A DNA stretch of 64,000 nucleotides from Deferribacter desulfuricans SSM1 (GCF_000010985.1 NC_013939.1:2013501-2077500); one strand, 5' to 3'. Shown: positions 1 through 9,119, counted from the first letter of the stretch. Made by a program: numbers and translations. The notes: generated from the letters alone by a model not told the origin.

Positions 1-163
1 TATGAAGGAAACCAATATCGGGTCTAACATCTACAATTGTTTCACCATCTAAGTCAACAACTAACCTCAAAACACCATGTGTACTGGGGTGCTGAGGCCC
101 CATGTTAACTGTTATAACTTCGCCTAAATAGTCTTTATTATCCTTAACTCTAACATTCTCCAT
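1..163 (-). CDS. nuoD: NADH-quinone oxidoreductase subunit D, 5' part (runs off window)
   Basis: Only the first 54 codons are in the window; the gene continues past base 1. NuoD is the 49-kDa subunit of the peripheral arm of complex I and helps form the quinone pocket. The visible N-terminus carries the family signature [15 protein letters not shown], followed by the DIGFLH stretch. The start ATG lies 9 bases after the nuoC stop and has a purine-rich AGGGGTTGG upstream, so it is translated from the nuoABCD message. NuoC and NuoD are separate genes here, not the fused nuoCD of some enterobacteria. Confidence 0.95.
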   Translation of the reverse strand, partial: MENVRVKDNKDYLGEVITVNMGPQHPSTHGVLRLVVDLDGETIVDVRPDIGFLH

Positions 164-172
164 AACCAACCC

Positions 173-667
173 CTATTTTGTAAACCTTATACCTAAATTC
201 TGCTCATCAGCCTTATTAAACCACTTACGCTCTTTCAACGGAAAATCTTTTCTGAGAGGATGGCCCTCAAAGAAATCAGGAAGCAATATTCTTCTTAAAT
301 CAGGATGACCTTCAAAAACTACACCAACAAGGTCATACTGCTCCCTCTCCATAAAGTTGGCACCTTTCCATATATCTGTAACTGTCTCAATCTTTTCATC
401 AGGAATCATAACTTTAACAAAAACCCTTATATTATTTTCTATAGAATATATGTTATAAACAACATCGAACTTCATATCTCTATTTGGCCAGTGTGTTGCA
501 ACCACATCAACAATATATTTAAATGAAAATTTTTCTTTCATTTCACGGAGAACATCCTTGAAAATCGACTTGTCCACTGTCAAGAAGTTGCATTTAAACT
601 CTACCTTACCTGAAACTTTGCCTGGATACTTTTCTGAAAAATATTTTACTATATCATCAAACACCAT
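173..667 (-). CDS. nuoC: NADH-quinone oxidoreductase subunit C (30 kDa subunit)
   Basis: Peripheral-arm subunit of complex I that packs against NuoD and NuoB. The C-terminal half has the 30-kDa signature: EREQYDLVGVVFEGHPDLRR, then ILLP and GHPLRKDFPL. I place the start at the ATG at 667 (164 aa), because AGGTG lies four bases upstream of it. An in-frame ATG at 679 overlaps the nuoB stop but has its purine run only two bases away, and is the alternative. The gene sits between nuoB and nuoD in one operon. Confidence 0.95.
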   Translation of the reverse strand: MVFDDIVKYFSEKYPGKVSGKVEFKCNFLTVDKSIFKDVLREMKEKFSFKYIVDVVATHWPNRDMKFDVVYNIYSIENNIRVFVKVMIPDEKIETVTDIWKGANFMEREQYDLVGVVFEGHPDLRRILLPDFFEGHPLRKDFPLKERKWFNKADEQNLGIRFTK

Positions 668-675
668 AATGCACC

Positions 676-1152
676 TCATTTCCTCAATATCTTATCATGC
701 TTAATCTTCTCTTGAAGAGCAACTATCGCATCCAGTAAAGCCTCAGGTCTAGGAGGACATCCAGGAATATAAAAATCCACAGGAACAATCTCATCAACGC
801 CTTGAACTGTTGAGTAAGTATTAAAAATACCTCCGCTTGTCGCACAACTCCCCATCGCTATAACCCATTTTGGCTCAGGCATCTGATCGTACACCTTCCT
901 AACCACTGGAGCCATCTTCCTTGTAACGGTTCCAGCTACTATCATCAAATCAGCCTGTCTAGGTGTAGCTCTAAAAATAACACCAAGCCTATCAAGGTCA
1001 TACTTAGATGCACCGGCAGCCATCATTTCAATCGCACAACAAGCCAAACCGAATGTAACTGGCCATATAGATGATTTTCTAGCCCAATTAATTACTCCAT
1101 CAATTGTTGCTGTAATAATGTTGTCTGAAAACTTATGCTCGATTAAGCCCAT
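676..1152 (-). CDS. nuoB: NADH-quinone oxidoreductase subunit B (cluster N2 subunit)
   Basis: Binds Fe-S cluster N2, the last electron carrier before quinone in complex I. From the ATG at 1152 the protein has 158 residues. The four expected cluster ligands are visible: adjacent Cys38-Cys39 in [11 protein letters not shown], Cys103 in GSCATSGG and Cys132 in the PGCPPRPE motif. The start at 1152 is preferred because AAGGAG precedes it at normal distance; an in-frame ATG at 1173 is possible. It overlaps the end of nuoA by 10 bases, which suggests translational coupling. Confidence 0.96.
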   Translation of the reverse strand: MGLIEHKFSDNIITATIDGVINWARKSSIWPVTFGLACCAIEMMAAGASKYDLDRLGVIFRATPRQADLMIVAGTVTRKMAPVVRKVYDQMPEPKWVIAMGSCATSGGIFNTYSTVQGVDEIVPVDFYIPGCPPRPEALLDAIVALQEKIKHDKILRK

Positions 1153-1496
1153 TCTAACGCTCCTTTTCTCCAAGCATAAAAATAACCAAACACTAGGATT
1201 ATTATGAATATTATCATTTCAACCAACCCAAACAGCCCAATCATATCAAACGCTACTGCCCACGGAAACAGAAAGACAGTTTCCACGTCAAATATCACAA
1301 ACAGCATAGCAATGATATAAAACTTTACACTATACCTCTTACGAGCGTCAGAAAACTCTGGCATACCACATTCATAAACGCTCAACTTAACCTTCTCAGG
1401 TTTCTTAGGTCTTACTAAAACACCAACTGTGATTGTAATAGCTCCTATTAGAGCTGAAATTATTAGCATTAATGCTATCGGTAAATAAGGACTCAT
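1143..1496 (-). CDS. nuoA: NADH-quinone oxidoreductase subunit A
   Basis: Small membrane subunit of complex I (117 aa from the chosen start), with three hydrophobic segments and the conserved loop between the first two: [20 protein letters not shown] and then a run ending [12 protein letters not shown]. The ATG at 1496 is chosen because AGAGGTG lies just upstream; an in-frame start at 1541 would lie upstream of the predicted transcription start. First gene of the nuo operon. Confidence 0.94.
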   Translation of the reverse strand: MSPYLPIALMLIISALIGAITITVGVLVRPKKPEKVKLSVYECGMPEFSDARKRYSVKFYIIAMLFVIFDVETVFLFPWAVAFDMIGLFGLVEMIIFIIILVFGYFYAWRKGALEWA

Positions 1497-1531
1497 AACC
1501 CACCTCTGTATTTTGTATACAGTATGCACTT

Positions 1532-1560
1532 TATCTAACACATCATTATAAAAGTGTCAA
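1532..1560 (-). promoter_or_regulatory. Predicted sigma70-type promoter of the nuo operon
   Basis: On the minus strand a perfect TTGACA (1555-1560) is followed after 17 bases by TAGATA (1532-1537). Transcription would start near 1525, about 30 bases before the nuoA ATG. It lies in the 114-base gap between the rluD stop and nuoA, so nuo need not depend on rluD read-through. Confidence 0.7.
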
Positions 1561-1610
1561 CTATAAACATCGTTTTAATAAACATTCGTTAAATATTATG
1601 ATTATCTATA

Positions 1611-2519
1611 TCAGCTATTTGTATTTAGCGATCCCAAAAAAGCTTTCATATCTTCAGACATATCAATTTCAAATATTTTTTTCTCTTTAGTGAAAGGGCA
1701 ATCAAATGCAAGATAATACGCATGTAAAGCCTGCCTTTCAAATCTAATTTTATTACTCAATTTATTTCCATAAACCTTGTCACCTATTATTGGACAACCC
1801 AAATATGAACAATGCACTCTGATTTGATGAGTTCTGCCTGTGTATATTTTTACATCTGCCAAAAAAATATTATCATACCTTTTTAGAACAGTTATTTTAG
1901 TTTTAGCATATCTTCCGTTTTCAACAACAGCCATTTTTTTTCTATCTACTGGGTGTCTCCCAATACTGTTTTCAACCAAAATTTCATCCCATTTTGGATT
2001 ACCATAGCATATAGCCAAATACTTTTTATCCACTTCCCTCTCTTTAAACATTTCTGACATTTTTTCCCTTACATCTCTATTTTTAGCCACCAAAATTAAA
2101 CCAGAAGTATCTTTATCCAGTCTGTGAACAATCCCTGGTCTCACATCATTATCATCATTTATTTGAAAATGATATAACAAAGCATTTACCAAAGTATTAT
2201 CAAAATTGCCTGGTGCAGGATGAACACATAAACCTGCCGGTTTGTTTATAATCAAATAATACTGATTTTCATAAATGATATTAAGCGGAATATTAGCTGG
2301 TTTCAAATCAAGTTTTTCTTCTTGTGGGATTTTTACTAAAATTTCATCCCCTAAATTAACATTGTATGAAGGTTTAACAGTTTTATTATTAACTAAAACT
2401 AACCCTTTTTTTATAATTTTTGAACAGAAGCTTCTAGATTTTCCAATAACTTCAGACAAATACGTATCTATGCGCAAATCTGAAGTTTCGCAAGAAATCT
2501 CAATCTCTCTTTCGATCAT
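1611..2519 (-). CDS. rluD: 23S rRNA pseudouridine synthase, RluD-type
   Basis: 302 residues, the usual length for RluC/RluD enzymes, which isomerise uridines of 23S rRNA to pseudouridine. The first ~65 residues form an S4-type RNA-binding domain (RIDTYLSEVIGKSRSFCSKI). The catalytic domain has the diagnostic HRLDKDTSGLILVAKN motif, whose Asp is the nucleophile, plus the downstream GRTHQIRVH motif. RluD is more likely than RluC because of the S4 domain and overall layout, but the exact uridines cannot be told from sequence. It is divergent from rpsF. Confidence 0.9.
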   Translation of the reverse strand: MIEREIEISCETSDLRIDTYLSEVIGKSRSFCSKIIKKGLVLVNNKTVKPSYNVNLGDEILVKIPQEEKLDLKPANIPLNIIYENQYYLIINKPAGLCVHPAPGNFDNTLVNALLYHFQINDDNDVRPGIVHRLDKDTSGLILVAKNRDVREKMSEMFKEREVDKKYLAICYGNPKWDEILVENSIGRHPVDRKKMAVVENGRYAKTKITVLKRYDNIFLADVKIYTGRTHQIRVHCSYLGCPIIGDKVYGNKLSNKIRFERQALHAYYLAFDCPFTKEKKIFEIDMSEDMKAFLGSLNTNS

Positions 2520-2581
2520 AATCTTGATTTAATCCATTTTTTACTTAAAAGTAAAGTTGAATATTAATTATAAAGAAATTA

Positions 2582-2610
2582 TTGACAAAGTACCGAACAA
2601 CTGATAATAG
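2582..2610 (+). promoter_or_regulatory. Predicted sigma70-type promoter of the rpsF operon
   Basis: TTGACA at 2582-2587, 17-base spacer, TAATAG at 2605-2610 (an overlapping GATAAT is two bases nearer). Transcription would begin near 2617, leaving a leader of about 55 bases ahead of rpsF. Confidence 0.6.
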
Positions 2611-2617
2611 CTACAAC

Positions 2618-2668
2618 CACCTTGCTATGTGACAATAAGGGCACATGGCTAAAAAACCGTAAGGAGGA
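2618..2668 (+). promoter_or_regulatory. rpsF leader, probable S6:S18 binding autoregulatory RNA
   Basis: An 8-bp stem is formed by GCTATGTG (2624-2631) and CACATGGC (2642-2649), with one G-U pair. It is followed by an A run and the trinucleotide CCG (2657-2659) directly before the ribosome site AAGGAGG (2661-2667). CCTT at 2620-2623 can pair with AAGG of the ribosome site and would close the structure. This is the layout known for the rpsF leader motif, in which the S6:S18 dimer recognises a bulged CCG and represses its own operon. The encoded operon contains both S6 and S18. Confidence 0.7.
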
Positions 2669-2671
2669 ATA

Positions 2672-3049
2672 ATGAGAGTATACGAAACACTATTTATCGT
2701 TAAGCCTGATTTATCTCAGGAAGATGCCAACAAAGTATTTGAGCAATTCAAAGAACTCATCGTAAAACACAATGGCAAAATTTTGCATGAAGAAGTTTGG
2801 GGCAAAAAAACACTCGCTTACAAAATTCAGAAATTTAGCGAAGGGTACTATTTCTTAATCAATTTTGAAGCAGAAGCTGATTTTCCTAAAGAATTAGAAA
2901 GAAGATTTAGATTAAACGAAAGTGTTATACGCTTTATAGTAATTAAAATCGATGGGAAAAAATTCAAATTGAGAAATCAACCTAAAAAAGAGGAAACTAC
3001 TCCAGAAGAGCCAAAAGAGACAGTAGAAGAAGCTAAAAACGAGGAATAA
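2672..3049 (+). CDS. rpsF: 30S ribosomal protein S6
   Basis: S6 of the small-subunit platform, which forms a dimer with S18 on 16S rRNA. The 125-residue protein begins MRVYETLFIVKPDL, typical of the family, with the ferredoxin-like S6 fold over about residues 2-95. It ends in a Lys/Glu-rich tail of about 25 residues, as in many S6 proteins. An AAGGAGG ribosome site lies upstream. First gene of rpsF-ssb-rpsR. Confidence 0.96.
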   Translation: MRVYETLFIVKPDLSQEDANKVFEQFKELIVKHNGKILHEEVWGKKTLAYKIQKFSEGYYFLINFEAEADFPKELERRFRLNESVIRFIVIKIDGKKFKLRNQPKKEETTPEEPKETVEEAKNEE

Positions 3050-3050
3050 T

Positions 3051-3455
3051 ATGGGATTTTTAAACAAAGTAATATTGCTGGGGAATGTGACAAGAAACCC
3101 TGAAGTTAGATATATCCCAGGTAGCGGTACTCCAGTGGCAACTTTTGGTCTTGCCGTAAATAGAAGGTATAAACAAGGTGATGAAACAAGAGAAGAAACC
3201 TGTTTTATAGATATTGTAGCATTTTCAAGACTAGCTGAATTTGCTGGTGAATATGTAGCCAAAGGGATATCCATCTTAGTAGAAGGAAGATTAAGCTATA
3301 GAACATGGGAACAAGATGGACAAAAAAGGAGCAAGCACGAAATTGTGGCTGAAAACATCCAGTTAGTTTGGAGAAAAGATAGAACTGCTGATGCATCTGA
3401 CCTTTTGGATGATACAAACAGTGACACTTTTGATGAAGACGATATCCCATTTTAA
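3051..3455 (+). CDS. ssb: Single-stranded DNA-binding protein
   Basis: 134 residues. It coats single-stranded DNA during replication and repair. The N-terminal OB fold (about residues 1-105) contains NKVILLGNVTRNPEVRY, and the protein ends with the acidic tip DEDDIPF, the peptide that docks partner proteins. The linker between them is short. It starts one base after the rpsF stop, in the classical S6-SSB-S18 arrangement. Confidence 0.96.
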   Translation: MGFLNKVILLGNVTRNPEVRYIPGSGTPVATFGLAVNRRYKQGDETREETCFIDIVAFSRLAEFAGEYVAKGISILVEGRLSYRTWEQDGQKRSKHEIVAENIQLVWRKDRTADASDLLDDTNSDTFDEDDIPF

Positions 3456-3477
3456 GAAAAAATAAGGAGGAAAATAT

Positions 3478-3708
3478 ATGGCTGTAATTAGAAGAAGATT
3501 TCAAAGACAAAAAGTTTGCAAATTTTGCACAGAGCATATTGATATAGATTATAAAGATGCTAACTTATTAAAGCAGTTTACAACTGAGCGTGGAAAAATC
3601 ATGCCAAGAAGATTAACAGGAACCTGTGCTAAGCATCAAAGAAGATTAGCAGATGCTATCAAAACTGCAAGGATAATGGCTTTACTACCTTTTACATTAA
3701 ACAAATAA
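3478..3708 (+). CDS. rpsR: 30S ribosomal protein S18
   Basis: 76 residues; partner of S6 on the 30S platform. It has the conserved core [20 protein letters not shown] and the HQRRL element. The pair CKFC near residues 15-18 is often seen in S18 proteins of the zinc-containing type. An AAGGAGG-type site precedes the ATG. The rplI gene that often follows in this operon is absent at this place. Confidence 0.96.
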   Translation: MAVIRRRFQRQKVCKFCTEHIDIDYKDANLLKQFTTERGKIMPRRLTGTCAKHQRRLADAIKTARIMALLPFTLNK

Positions 3709-3715
3709 TAATAAT

Positions 3716-3741
3716 AGAAGGGGCTACCCCCTTCTTTCTTG
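3716..3741 (+). terminator. Hairpin after rpsR, probable terminator
   Basis: AGAAGGGG (3716-3723) pairs with CCCCTTCT (3728-3735) around a CTAC loop and is followed by TTCTT. The next gene starts only ten bases on, so read-through is likely to supply it. Confidence 0.6.
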
Positions 3742-3750
3742 ATCTGAAAG

Positions 3751-4626
3751 ATGATAAATCCTATTTCTATTTTTCACTTATTTGTAAGTTTCACATTATT
3801 TACATTTAATATTTATAACCCGTATTTTGGGCTTTTTTTAGGCCTTATATCACCACTTTTTTTAATTTTTTATTTTGATATATCCAAAAGCAACTTTAAG
3901 ATTGAGCTAATTGTAGCTTTATTAATTTACGGTTATTTATTTAAAATAATCGCTTTATATTACATTTTATTTGTTTTACTCCCAGTAATATTTATTGTTA
4001 AAGGAAAAGAAAAAGCTGAATTCACTGCAGGGTTACCATCTTTAATTGTTACAATCATAATTATTTTGTTTTTACCAAATATAAGAGATATGTTTATCTC
4101 AACTATGATAAGTAATATCAATTCCTATTTAGAAATACTAAAAAGCAGTGCGCCGGTAGAGAAGCTTTTTTATATTGAAAAAATAAGTAAAAATGTAAAT
4201 CAAATAGCTAAAATATTTGTTTATCTTATGCCCTCATTGAGTTATGGCTACATCGTTTTTATAACTTATATAAACAAACGTTTTTATTTGAGATTGAAAA
4301 AGCAAACAGTAAAGCCTTTTACTGTACCTTTCAAGTTTATTCCAATACTTGTAATAGGTGGGTTTCTTATTTTATCAAAATCGTTTTACACTAAAATGAT
4401 ATCATATAACACGTTGATCATCTTTTTCGTACTTTTCTTTTTACAAGGGATTGAAGTTTTGGAATACTGGTTGAAAAAAATGAAAATACCGTTAATTTTA
4501 AAATATTTAGTTTACTTTTTTGTCATATTAGAACCACCATTAACCGTAATTGTGAGTATTTTCGGTCTTTTTGACGTTTGGATAGATTTTAGAAAATTAA
4601 ATAAAGTGGGAGGGGAAAATGGATGA
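3751..4626 (+). CDS. DUF2232 (YybS-like) polytopic membrane protein
   Basis: 291 residues with about eight hydrophobic segments along the whole length. The sequence resembles DUF2232/YybS membrane proteins, which are often found next to rpsR or rplI; their function is not established. The ATG at 3751 has only a weak purine run upstream (GAAAG), so translation may depend on coupling or another start. The reading frame overlaps the following DUF1844 gene by eight bases. Apart from family resemblance and location, I see no catalytic motif. Confidence 0.7.
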   Translation: MINPISIFHLFVSFTLFTFNIYNPYFGLFLGLISPLFLIFYFDISKSNFKIELIVALLIYGYLFKIIALYYILFVLLPVIFIVKGKEKAEFTAGLPSLIVTIIIILFLPNIRDMFISTMISNINSYLEILKSSAPVEKLFYIEKISKNVNQIAKIFVYLMPSLSYGYIVFITYINKRFYLRLKKQTVKPFTVPFKFIPILVIGGFLILSKSFYTKMISYNTLIIFFVLFFLQGIEVLEYWLKKMKIPLILKYLVYFFVILEPPLTVIVSIFGLFDVWIDFRKLNKVGGENG

Positions 4627-4894
4627 AAAAAGCTATTTTGAAACACTATTTTTCTCTCTCGTGACCACTTTTGAAACAAACGCACTGATTGCAATGGGAA
4701 AAATTAGTAATCCTGTAACAGGTAAACTGGAAAAGGATTTAGATGCGGCAAAAATGAATATAGACATTTTAAGGATGATTAAAGATCGAACAAAAAATAA
4801 TCTTTCTGAAAAAGAGGAAAAACATTTAACAGCAGCAATCACAAATTTAGAACTAAATTATGTTGAAGAGTTAAAACTGAATGGAAAAAGCTAA
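4619..4894 (+). CDS. DUF1844 family protein
   Basis: 91 residues, soluble and helical. The pattern FETLFFSLVTTFETNALIAMG, then NPVTGKLEKDLDAAKMNIDI and a C-terminal NLELNYVEEL, matches the small DUF1844 family, whose function is unknown. A GGAGGGGAAA run inside the previous gene serves as ribosome site. It overlaps the upstream DUF2232 gene by eight bases and the downstream transporter by 14, so the three are probably translationally linked. Confidence 0.75.
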   Translation: MDEKSYFETLFFSLVTTFETNALIAMGKISNPVTGKLEKDLDAAKMNIDILRMIKDRTKNNLSEKEEKHLTAAITNLELNYVEELKLNGKS

Positions 4895-5795
4895 CGCACC
4901 GAAAGTTGCAATAATAGTCGCTTTTTTTTTAGCATGCACTAAAGTTGCTTTTGGTTTTCTTGTTAATTCAATGGCAATTGTTTCTTCTGCTGCAGATTCC
5001 ATATTAGACGTAATATCTTCATCCATTAACTATATTGCGATAAAAAAAGCTGAAGAACCTCCTGATGAAAAGCATCCATATGGACATGCAAAATTTGAAT
5101 CATTGGCCACATATATTCAATCATTAATTATCCTTATATCAGGCGGTTTCATCCTTTATAAAAGTATAATAAAAATTATACATAAACAAGCAATAACAGA
5201 CTTAAATACCGGTATCTACATTATGTTACTCTCCCTTATCACCACTTTTTTCTTAGTTTCATATTTAACACGTGTAGCCAAAAAAACAAAATCTTCAATA
5301 ATTGAAGCTGATGCACTTCATTACAAAGTTGATATATTAAGTAATGCAGGGATTTTAGTGGCACTAATTATAATCAAGTTTACTAATTTTCAAATTATAG
5401 ACCCTATCCTTTCAATGCTTGTTGCTTTCTATATAATATATTCTGCTATCAAGTTAAATATTAAAGTCAGTATGGATCTTTTGGATGCAGAAATCCCGCC
5501 TGAGATTAAAGAGGATATTTTAAACATATTAAAAGAGTTTGATGAATATCATCTTGATACGCATAAAATTAGAACACGTAAAGCAGGTAATAAAAAGTTT
5601 TTAGATATGCATATTACATTATGTAGAAATCTAAAATTAGAAGATGCTCACAAAATAACTCAACTAATAGAAAACAGACTCAAAGAAAATATTGAAGATT
5701 TAGATGTAACAATCCATATGGATCCATGCGATGTAAAAAATTGCCCAGGTTTTGACGCTTGCAATAATCACAAAATACGTTTAGATAAAATATAA
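4881..5795 (+). CDS. Cation diffusion facilitator family transporter
   Basis: 304 residues, a CDF-type exchanger that exports divalent metal ions (Zn, Fe, Mn or Co) from the cytoplasm against protons. Six membrane segments fill about residues 8-205. Likely site A residues are Asp39 and Asp43 in ADSILD and the HxxxD pair in ALHYKVDIL on helix 5. The HPYGH motif (65-69) follows helix 2. The cytoplasmic C-domain carries a His-rich region. The last ~25 residues contain three cysteines (DPCDVKNCPGFDAC), an unusual tail that could bind metal. Substrate cannot be fixed by sequence alone. Confidence 0.88.
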   Translation: MEKANAPKVAIIVAFFLACTKVAFGFLVNSMAIVSSAADSILDVISSSINYIAIKKAEEPPDEKHPYGHAKFESLATYIQSLIILISGGFILYKSIIKIIHKQAITDLNTGIYIMLLSLITTFFLVSYLTRVAKKTKSSIIEADALHYKVDILSNAGILVALIIIKFTNFQIIDPILSMLVAFYIIYSAIKLNIKVSMDLLDAEIPPEIKEDILNILKEFDEYHLDTHKIRTRKAGNKKFLDMHITLCRNLKLEDAHKITQLIENRLKENIEDLDVTIHMDPCDVKNCPGFDACNNHKIRLDKI

Positions 5796-5819
5796 ATAAA
5801 ACAAACAGTGGAGGATTGG

Positions 5820-7049
5820 ATGAGAGAGTTTATGGAAAATGTAATAGCCGAAAGATTAGGCGGCAAAATGTTTGGAAAAGATACCAAAATTTACAAATTC
5901 GAAAAGATAAAAAGAGCAAAAAGAGCTGCAATGGAGGCTAACCCAGGAAAGGAGTTAATTGACCTTGGCGTTGGTGAACCAGACGATATGGCTGATATGA
6001 GTATTGTTAAAGTTTTACAAGAAGAAGCGACAAAAAAAGAGAATAGATTTTATGCTGATAACGGTATTCAAGAGTTTAAAGATGCAGCTGCAGAGTATAT
6101 GAAAAAAAGATTTGGAGTAGATATTGATCCTGTAAAAGAGGTAAATCACGCCATTGGTTCTAAACCTGCTCTTGCTATGATACCATTTTGCCTTATAAAT
6201 CCTGGCGATATTGCTCTTATGACTGTACCAGGCTATCCAGTAACTGGAACAATCACAAAATATTTGGGTGGAGATGTTTATAATCTACCATTAACAAAGG
6301 AAAACAGCTTCTTACCAGATCTAGATAGTATCCCTGAAGACATCAGGAAAAGGGCTAAAATCCTTTATTTAAATTACCCAAATAACCCCACTGGTGTTTT
6401 AGCACCAAAAGAGTTTTTTGAAAAAGTTGTTAAATTTGCAAAAGAAAATAATATTGCAGTAATACATGATGCTGCATACATAGAGCTCACTTATGGAGAA
6501 AGACAGCCATCATTTTTAGAAGTAGAAGGTGCTAAAGAGGTAGGTGTAGAGATTCATTCGCTTTCAAAATCTTATAATATGACCGGTTGGAGAATGGCTT
6601 TTGTATGTGGTAACGAATTGCTTGTACAGGCTTTTGCAACTGTCAAAGATAACAACGATTCTGGACAGTTTATACCAATTCAAAAAGCTGCAGCATATGC
6701 ATTAAGACACCCAGAATTAATAGACAATGTAAGAGAAAAGTATCAAAGAAGACTAAATGCACTTGCAAATGTTTTGAAAGATTTAGGTTTTTATGTAAAC
6801 GAACCAAAAGGGACATTTTACTTATATTTTGAAATTCCAAAAGGGACAAAAAGTGGTAGGACATTTAACAGTGCTGAGGAGTTTTGCGATTATTTAATAA
6901 GGGAAAAGTTGATATCATCAGTTCCTTGGGATGATGCTGGCCATTATTTAAGATTTACCGTTACTTTTGAAGCTAAGGATTTAGATGATGAAAAAAGAAT
7001 TATTGACGAAGTAGCTAAAAGATTATCTGAAGAAAAATATATTTTTTAA
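5820..7049 (+). CDS. dapL: LL-diaminopimelate aminotransferase
   Basis: PLP-dependent aminotransferase of fold type I that converts tetrahydrodipicolinate directly to LL-diaminopimelate, for lysine and peptidoglycan. The N-terminus RLGGKMFGKDTKIYKFEKIK and the early IDLGVGEPDDMAD motif are typical of DapL. The Schiff-base lysine is Lys250 in SLSKSYNMTGWRMAF. The ATG at 5820 (409 aa) is preferred because GGAGG lies five bases upstream; an in-frame GTG at 5808 is possible. It follows the CDF gene by 24 bases and may be cotranscribed. A related aminotransferase specificity cannot be fully excluded. Confidence 0.88.
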   Translation: MREFMENVIAERLGGKMFGKDTKIYKFEKIKRAKRAAMEANPGKELIDLGVGEPDDMADMSIVKVLQEEATKKENRFYADNGIQEFKDAAAEYMKKRFGVDIDPVKEVNHAIGSKPALAMIPFCLINPGDIALMTVPGYPVTGTITKYLGGDVYNLPLTKENSFLPDLDSIPEDIRKRAKILYLNYPNNPTGVLAPKEFFEKVVKFAKENNIAVIHDAAYIELTYGERQPSFLEVEGAKEVGVEIHSLSKSYNMTGWRMAFVCGNELLVQAFATVKDNNDSGQFIPIQKAAAYALRHPELIDNVREKYQRRLNALANVLKDLGFYVNEPKGTFYLYFEIPKGTKSGRTFNSAEEFCDYLIREKLISSVPWDDAGHYLRFTVTFEAKDLDDEKRIIDEVAKRLSEEKYIF

Positions 7050-7100
7050 CAAATTGAGGTCTTTGCAAGTGGTTTAACCAGTTCAAATTTGTATAAAAAT

Positions 7101-7174
7101 GAGATTGCTTCGTCGATTTTGCTCCTCGCAATGACGTGAAAACATCAGTCATTGCGAGCGTAGCGAAGCAATCT
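7101..7174. repeat. Intergenic hairpin repeat, facing pair
   Basis: One repeat arm (GAGATTGCTTCG to CTCGCAATGAC) is followed after a 17-base spacer by its inverted counterpart (GTCATTGCGAG to GAAGCAATCT). The rest of the 215-base gap between dapL and fmt shows no gene. A degraded TGAGGTCTTTGCA near 7055 resembles the terminal repeats of the larger elements. Confidence 0.85.
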
Positions 7175-7264
7175 ATGATGGCATTTTATATATTATATAA
7201 AGTAGTTACAAAAATAACGGTGGTTACCCGTTTGCCTTTATTAATAATAGACAGGAGATAAAAA

Positions 7265-8197
7265 ATGAATGTTGTTTTTATGGGAACACCTGAAATTGCT
7301 GTGCCAACATTAAAAGAACTAATTGATAATGATATAAATGTGAGTCTTGTAGTTTGCCAGCCGGATAAACCTAAAGGAAGAGGTAAGAAACTCACACCCC
7401 CTCCTGTAAAAGAGTTTGCTTTACAACATAATCTTGAAGTTTATCAACCAGACAAAATTAAAAATAATCAGGAAGCTTATGATAAAATTAAATTCTGTAA
7501 TCCAGATTTCTTAGTAGTAGTAGCATATGGAAAAATTTTACCAAAAGAAATACTTGATGTCCCTAAAAAAGGACCAATCAATGTTCATTTTTCACTCTTA
7601 CCAAAATATCGCGGAGCAGCACCTGTAAACTGGGCTATCATAAATGGTGAAGAAAAAACTGGTGTAACAACTATGCTTATGGATACAGGGCTCGACACAG
7701 GTGATATCCTTTTAAAAGAAGAAACTTTTGTTGATAAAAAAACTGCTCCAGAATTATTAGATGAGCTATCCATTACTGGGGCAAAGCTACTAATCAAAAC
7801 ATTGACAAATTTTGATGACATTACGCCTATAAAACAGGATGATGAGCAGGCAACTTATGCTCCTATTCTAAAAAAAGAGGATGGGATAATAAACTTTGAT
7901 GAAGATGCCACTATTATTGAAAGAAAGATAAGAGGGCTTCAACCATGGCCATCAGCGTACACCTATTTAAATGGAAAGATACTGAAAATTTTTGAAGCAG
8001 ATGTTGTAAAAGATAATACTGAGGTTGAACCTGGAACAATTTTTGATATCACCAAAAAAAACTTTAAAGTTAAATGCAAAAGTGATGCGTTAGTTATAAA
8101 AGAATTGCAATTTGAAGGGAAAAAACGTATGAATACAGCAGCGTTTTTAAGTGGCTATAAATTAGAGAACGGTTTAAAACTTGGCAAAAACTCTTGA
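7265..8197 (+). CDS. fmt: Methionyl-tRNA formyltransferase
   Basis: 310 residues, the usual length. It formylates Met-tRNA(fMet) from 10-formyltetrahydrofolate so that it can start translation. The Rossmann N-domain starts VVFMGTPEIAVPTL. The catalytic region has NVHFSLLPKYRGAAPVNWAI and MDTGLDTGDIL (Asn, His and Asp of the formyltransferase active site). The C-terminal OB-like domain begins after about residue 205 (RKIRGLQPWPSAY). CAGGAGATAAAAA precedes the ATG. A def gene is not in the adjoining sequence. Confidence 0.95.
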   Translation: MNVVFMGTPEIAVPTLKELIDNDINVSLVVCQPDKPKGRGKKLTPPPVKEFALQHNLEVYQPDKIKNNQEAYDKIKFCNPDFLVVVAYGKILPKEILDVPKKGPINVHFSLLPKYRGAAPVNWAIINGEEKTGVTTMLMDTGLDTGDILLKEETFVDKKTAPELLDELSITGAKLLIKTLTNFDDITPIKQDDEQATYAPILKKEDGIINFDEDATIIERKIRGLQPWPSAYTYLNGKILKIFEADVVKDNTEVEPGTIFDITKKNFKVKCKSDALVIKELQFEGKKRMNTAAFLSGYKLENGLKLGKNS

Positions 8198-8261
8198 ACC
8201 AAAAATAAGTTTTTCTATCTTTAATTAAAAACAGAACCAATTTTAAGGAGGAGTAAACAAT

Positions 8262-9119
8262 ATGAATCTAAATACGATTAAAACAGCTCTACTTTTAGGG
8301 TTGTTAACTGTGTTATTTATATTTATCGGAGGGCTATTAGGCGGTAGAACAGGAATGATGATAGCATTCATTTTTGCATTAGGTATGAATTTCTTTTCTT
8401 ACTGGTTTAGCGACAAAATTGTATTATCCCTTTATAGAGCAAAACAGGTAACAGAATCTGAAGCTCCAAGACTTTATGCAATAGTGAGAAGGCTGACACA
8501 AAAAGCTGGTCTACCAATGCCAAAAATTTATATTATTCAGTCCCCTACCCCAAATGCTTTTGCTACAGGTAGAAACCCAAGTCATGCTGCAGTAGCTGTA
8601 ACAACAGGTATATTAGAACTACTTGATGAAGATGAGCTCGAAGGGGTTATAGGACACGAACTTGCCCACATCTATGGTAGAGATATCCTTATTTCCACAA
8701 TAGCAGCAAGTATTGCTGGAGCTGTTATGATGCTTGCAGATTGGGCTAGATGGGCATTTATTTTTGGTGGATTTCGATCAGATGATGATGATAATCCTGT
8801 TGGAGCTTTTGCTGCATTAATTGCAATGATTATAGCTCCCATTGCGGCACTTTTGATACAGATGGCTGTATCTAGATCAAGAGAATATCTTGCAGATGAA
8901 AGAGGTGCAAAGCTCACAGGCAAACCTCTGGCTCTTGCTAACGCTCTTAGAAAAATAGCTTACGGTGTGCAAGCAGCACCTATGGATGCTAACCCTGCAA
9001 CAGCTCACATGTTTATCATGAACCCACTTTCAGGCCGAAATATATTAAACCTTTTTTCTACTCACCCACCAGTTGAAGAGCGAATAAAACGACTTGAACA
9101 AATGGCCTATGCCAGATAA
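8262..9119 (+). CDS. htpX: HtpX-type membrane zinc protease
   Basis: 285 residues, an M48 metalloprotease of the inner membrane that degrades misfolded membrane proteins. Two hydrophobic segments at about residues 8-55 precede the active site. The zinc motif His132-Glu133-x-x-His136 lies in [11 protein letters not shown], with the third ligand in [15 protein letters not shown]. Two more hydrophobic stretches lie near 145-200. A strong AAGGAGGAG site lies upstream. The downstream rsmB frame overlaps the end. Confidence 0.94.
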   Translation: MNLNTIKTALLLGLLTVLFIFIGGLLGGRTGMMIAFIFALGMNFFSYWFSDKIVLSLYRAKQVTESEAPRLYAIVRRLTQKAGLPMPKIYIIQSPTPNAFATGRNPSHAAVAVTTGILELLDEDELEGVIGHELAHIYGRDILISTIAASIAGAVMMLADWARWAFIFGGFRSDDDDNPVGAFAALIAMIIAPIAALLIQMAVSRSREYLADERGAKLTGKPLALANALRKIAYGVQAAPMDANPATAHMFIMNPLSGRNILNLFSTHPPVEERIKRLEQMAYAR

